A DNA stretch of 7,598 bases from an uncultured Paraglaciecola sp. (GTDB lineage: Bacteria; Pseudomonadota; Gammaproteobacteria; Enterobacterales; Alteromonadaceae): contig CAJQKX010000573.1 of NCBI GenBank assembly GCA_905479025.1, forward strand, positions 1 through 7,598, in the 5' to 3' direction. A program made the translations under genes and the position numbers. How positions within the stretch are numbered: the first letter of the stretch is position 1; every line of letters begins with the position of its first letter. The notes under the pieces were generated by a model that saw only the letters and a program-made list of their open reading frames with translations, did no database searches and had not been told where the DNA came from. Below are positions 6,070-7,598 of this stretch, in pieces.

Positions 6070-6747
6070 ATGGGTATCTTCTCGCGTTTCACAGACATAG
6101 TGAACTCAAATATTAATTCCATTTTAGATAAGGCCGAAGATCCAGAAAAAATGGTACGTTTAATTATTCAGGAAATGGAAGACACTTTGGTTGAAGTGCG
6201 CTCTGCTTCAGCAAAGACATTGGCCAGTAAGAAAGATATCTCTTTGCAAATTAATAAAATGCAAAACGAAGCACAAGATTGGAAATCGAAAGCAGAGTTA
6301 GCTATTAGTAAAGACAGAGAAGACTTAGCTCGCGCCGCGCTTCAAGAAAAGAAAAAGTGTGACGAACACGGTAGCGCTTTGTCGTCTGAACTTAAGGGGG
6401 TAGACGAGCAAATCACTAAATTACAAAGTGAAGTTGGGCAGTTACAAGATAAATTGGCCGATGCTAAAACACGTCAAAAAGCCATTATTTTGCGACAGAA
6501 AACAGTCAGTTCTCGGCTTGAAGTAAAGAAAACGTTAGACAGTGGCAAAGTGGATGCTGCAATGGGCCGATTTGAGCAATACGAGCGTAAAATTGATGAT
6601 TTAGAGTCTCAAGTCGATGCTTACGACTTAGGTATAAAGACCTTAGCCGATGAATTTGCTGAACTTGAGTCAGATGATGAGATCGATGATGAACTAGCGG
6701 CGTTAAAGAAAAAAATGCAAAGTAAAGCAACGGTTGATAAAAAGTAA
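6070..6747 (+). CDS. pspA: PspA, phage-shock protein A, membrane-stress effector and inhibitor of PspF
   Basis: PspA is a peripheral inner-membrane protein of the PspA/IM30 (ESCRT-III-like) family, 225 residues against 222 in E. coli. It oligomerises on damaged membrane and, in the cytoplasm, inhibits PspF. The N-terminal amphipathic helix (MGIFSRFTDIVNSNINSILD, 1-20) binds lipid; Pro25 (EDPEKM) ends it as in E. coli. The invariant block RLIIQEMEDTLVEVRS spans 30-45. The rest is long charged coiled coil, including EDLARAAL (84-91) and LDSGKVDAAMGRFE (156-169), ending in an acidic then basic tail. The ATG has an AGAGGA ribosome site (6057-6062) seven bases upstream. It is the first gene of the operon, under the sigma-54 promoter. 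It has no signal peptide or other oddity. Confidence 0.98.
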   Translation: MGIFSRFTDIVNSNINSILDKAEDPEKMVRLIIQEMEDTLVEVRSASAKTLASKKDISLQINKMQNEAQDWKSKAELAISKDREDLARAALQEKKKCDEHGSALSSELKGVDEQITKLQSEVGQLQDKLADAKTRQKAIILRQKTVSSRLEVKKTLDSGKVDAAMGRFEQYERKIDDLESQVDAYDLGIKTLADEFAELESDDEIDDELAALKKKMQSKATVDKK

Positions 6748-6775
6748 ATTGAAAGAGTCAAAAGACACTGGTAAA

Positions 6776-6781
6776 AAGGAG
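6776..6781 (+). promoter_or_regulatory. Strong ribosome binding site fixing the TTG start of pspB
   Basis: AAGGAG lies seven bases before TTG at 6789. There is no ATG in frame near it, and the next alternative start, GTG at 6798, would be 16 bases away. The strong site therefore decides for TTG. Confidence 0.8.
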
Positions 6782-6788
6782 ATTAATT

Positions 6789-7025
6789 TTGGAAGACGTG
6801 ATTGGAATCATAGTAGCACCTATCATTATTTTTATGATCTTTGTCGCTCCGATATGGCTGATAATGCATTATCGGAGTAAAAAGCAAATGAATCAGGGAT
6901 TGACTGAAGCCGAATATGGAACATTACAGGAATTAGCTGACAGAGCAGAAAAAATGGCAGAGCGCATTCATACATTAGAGTCAATTTTGGATGCAGAGGC
7001 ACCAGATTGGAGGAACAAAGTATGA
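6789..7025 (+). CDS. pspB: PspB, inner-membrane phage-shock regulator
   Basis: PspB is a small membrane protein of 78 residues (E. coli about 74) that acts with PspC to release PspF from PspA under stress. Residues 4-27 form one membrane segment ending in the family motif APIWLIMHY (20-28). A cytoplasmic helix follows with ELADRAEKMAERIHTLESILDAEAPDWR (48-75), the most conserved part of the family. The start is TTG (6789-6791), chosen because of the strong AAGGAG site seven bases upstream. Translation at this rare start may set PspB below PspA. The gap to pspA is 41 bases. The TGA overlaps the pspC ATG by four bases (ATGA), which indicates coupled translation of the two partners. Confidence 0.95.
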   Translation: MEDVIGIIVAPIIIFMIFVAPIWLIMHYRSKKQMNQGLTEAEYGTLQELADRAEKMAERIHTLESILDAEAPDWRNKV

Positions 7026-7486
7026 AAACTTTTGGCAGTTTACATCGTGACCCGAGTAAGGGAAAAATTGCCGGAGTGTGTGCGGGTATCGCGGAATACT
7101 TTGGCATGGAAATATGGTTGGTAAGAATTTTAACACTTACTGGGTTTTTCTTGTTAGCTCCGCCATTTTTCTTCGTCGGTTATGTTGCAGCTTGGTTTAT
7201 TTTGGAAAAAAAGCCTCGAGGTTTGTCAGCTAGACCAAGAGATGATGGCTCTGCAACTAAATGCCAACACAATAAAGTTCAAGGCAAAGGATGGCATAAT
7301 GTGTCAGAGGCTGAATCAGAAAAAGTTGTAGTGAAGTCTAAAGTTTGGCAAGCAGGTGAACCACCTAAACAGGCTTTTATTGATATCAAAGAACGTTTTG
7401 CAATAAACGAAAGTAGGCTCAGAAAAATGGAGACCTATGTGACATCCTCTGAGTTTCAACTCAATCGAGAATTAAGTAAACTGTGA
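7022..7486 (+). CDS. pspC: PspC, inner-membrane phage-shock sensor/regulator with extended linker
   Basis: PspC is the membrane partner of PspB that senses stress and recruits PspA. I chose ATG at 7022 (154 residues) over an in-frame TTG at 7007, because GGAGGA (7009-7014) sits at correct spacing before this ATG and the ATG overlaps the pspB stop. The PspC domain is clear: GKIAGVCAGIAEYFGMEIWLVRIL (14-37), followed by a hydrophobic membrane region at about 38-62. The C-terminal helix ESRLRKMETYVTSSEFQLNRELSKL (130-154) matches the conserved tail. The protein is about 35 residues longer than E. coli PspC (119). The extra is a polar, probably disordered stretch at about 64-118 between membrane and tail. 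No pspD or pspE follows before the terminator. Confidence 0.95.
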   Translation: MKTFGSLHRDPSKGKIAGVCAGIAEYFGMEIWLVRILTLTGFFLLAPPFFFVGYVAAWFILEKKPRGLSARPRDDGSATKCQHNKVQGKGWHNVSEAESEKVVVKSKVWQAGEPPKQAFIDIKERFAINESRLRKMETYVTSSEFQLNRELSKL

Positions 7487-7496
7487 ATGATGTTTA

Positions 7497-7534
7497 ATGG
7501 GACTGGCTAAATGTTAGTCCTTCATGTTTTTTTT
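7497..7534 (+). terminator. Rho-independent terminator after pspC
   Basis: GGACTGG (7500-7506) pairs with TTAGTCC (7514-7520) around a 7-base loop, with five Watson-Crick and two G-T pairs. ATG (7497-7499) can pair with CAT (7523-7525) across a TT bulge, and a run of eight T follows (7527-7534). The hairpin starts about 10 bases after the pspC stop and closes the pspABC operon. The stem is modest, so strength is uncertain. Confidence 0.65.
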
Positions 7535-7598
7535 CTCATTCTATTAGGTTGATACAGTTTTTATGCAGACTTCCTTTTTTCAATATCCTAAGATTCAA

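Noticed and set aside
7007..7021. In-frame upstream TTG start for pspC, adding five residues
   Set aside because: The GGAGGA ribosome site overlaps this TTG and is correctly spaced for the ATG at 7022, which also forms the ATGA overlap with pspB.
6506..7107. Minus-strand open frames opposite pspA (6506-6730) and pspB/pspC (6832-7107)
   Set aside because: They are shadows of clear psp genes, with compositions unlike real proteins and no start signals.
7563..7598. ATG with 12 open codons (MQTSFFQYPKIQ) running off the right edge
   Set aside because: It is too short to judge, has no ribosome site at good distance and no promoter upstream. It may be the start of a gene outside the window.

Overview
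The window carries two divergent gene clusters of a gammaproteobacterium. On the minus strand lie the phage-shock activator gene pspF and the sap ABC-transporter genes (sapA, sapB, sapC, sapD and the first 67 codons of sapF). On the plus strand lies the phage-shock operon pspABC. The AT-rich sequence (by eye), the pspF-sapABCDF linkage and the sequence character suggest a marine Alteromonadales-type bacterium (Glaciecola/Paraglaciecola-like). That assignment is an inference; there is no rRNA in the window to test it.

Layout: positions 1-4746 (minus) hold sapF (partial), sapD, sapC, sapB and sapA, tightly packed. Three junctions (A/B, C/D, D/F) overlap by one base in a TAATG arrangement, and the B/C junction overlaps by 14 bases. 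Only 9 bases separate pspF (4756-5853, minus) from sapA, so the sap genes are probably transcribed at least partly from the pspF promoter. Positions 5854-6069 form a divergent control region. It contains a sigma-70 promoter for pspF, a 15-bp dyad lying over that promoter's -10 box (candidate PspF operator/enhancer), a perfect IHF consensus, and a -24/-12 sigma-54 promoter for pspA. Positions 6070-7486 hold pspA, pspB (TTG start) and pspC (ATGA overlap with pspB), followed by a hairpin plus T-run terminator at 7497-7534. The last ~60 bases hold nothing I can support.

How it works, from family knowledge: PspF is the AAA+ activator of sigma-54 RNA polymerase at pspA. PspA binds and inhibits PspF until membrane stress, sensed through PspB and PspC, pulls PspA to the inner membrane, where it stabilises the bilayer. 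Sap proteins form a DppABCDF-like transporter linked to antimicrobial-peptide resistance, putrescine export and potassium uptake (SapD = TrkE).

The most unusual signal is in the Sap ATPases. SapF has lost the glycines and Ser/Thr of its Walker A loop. SapD has a non-canonical signature motif and Asp in place of the Walker B catalytic Glu. Both ATP sites of a SapD-SapF dimer therefore look impaired, while SapD keeps an intact P-loop. SapA also looks like a lipoprotein with Asp at +2, unlike the soluble periplasmic SapA of enteric bacteria. I see no wholly new system; the window is a known stress locus with lineage-specific changes.
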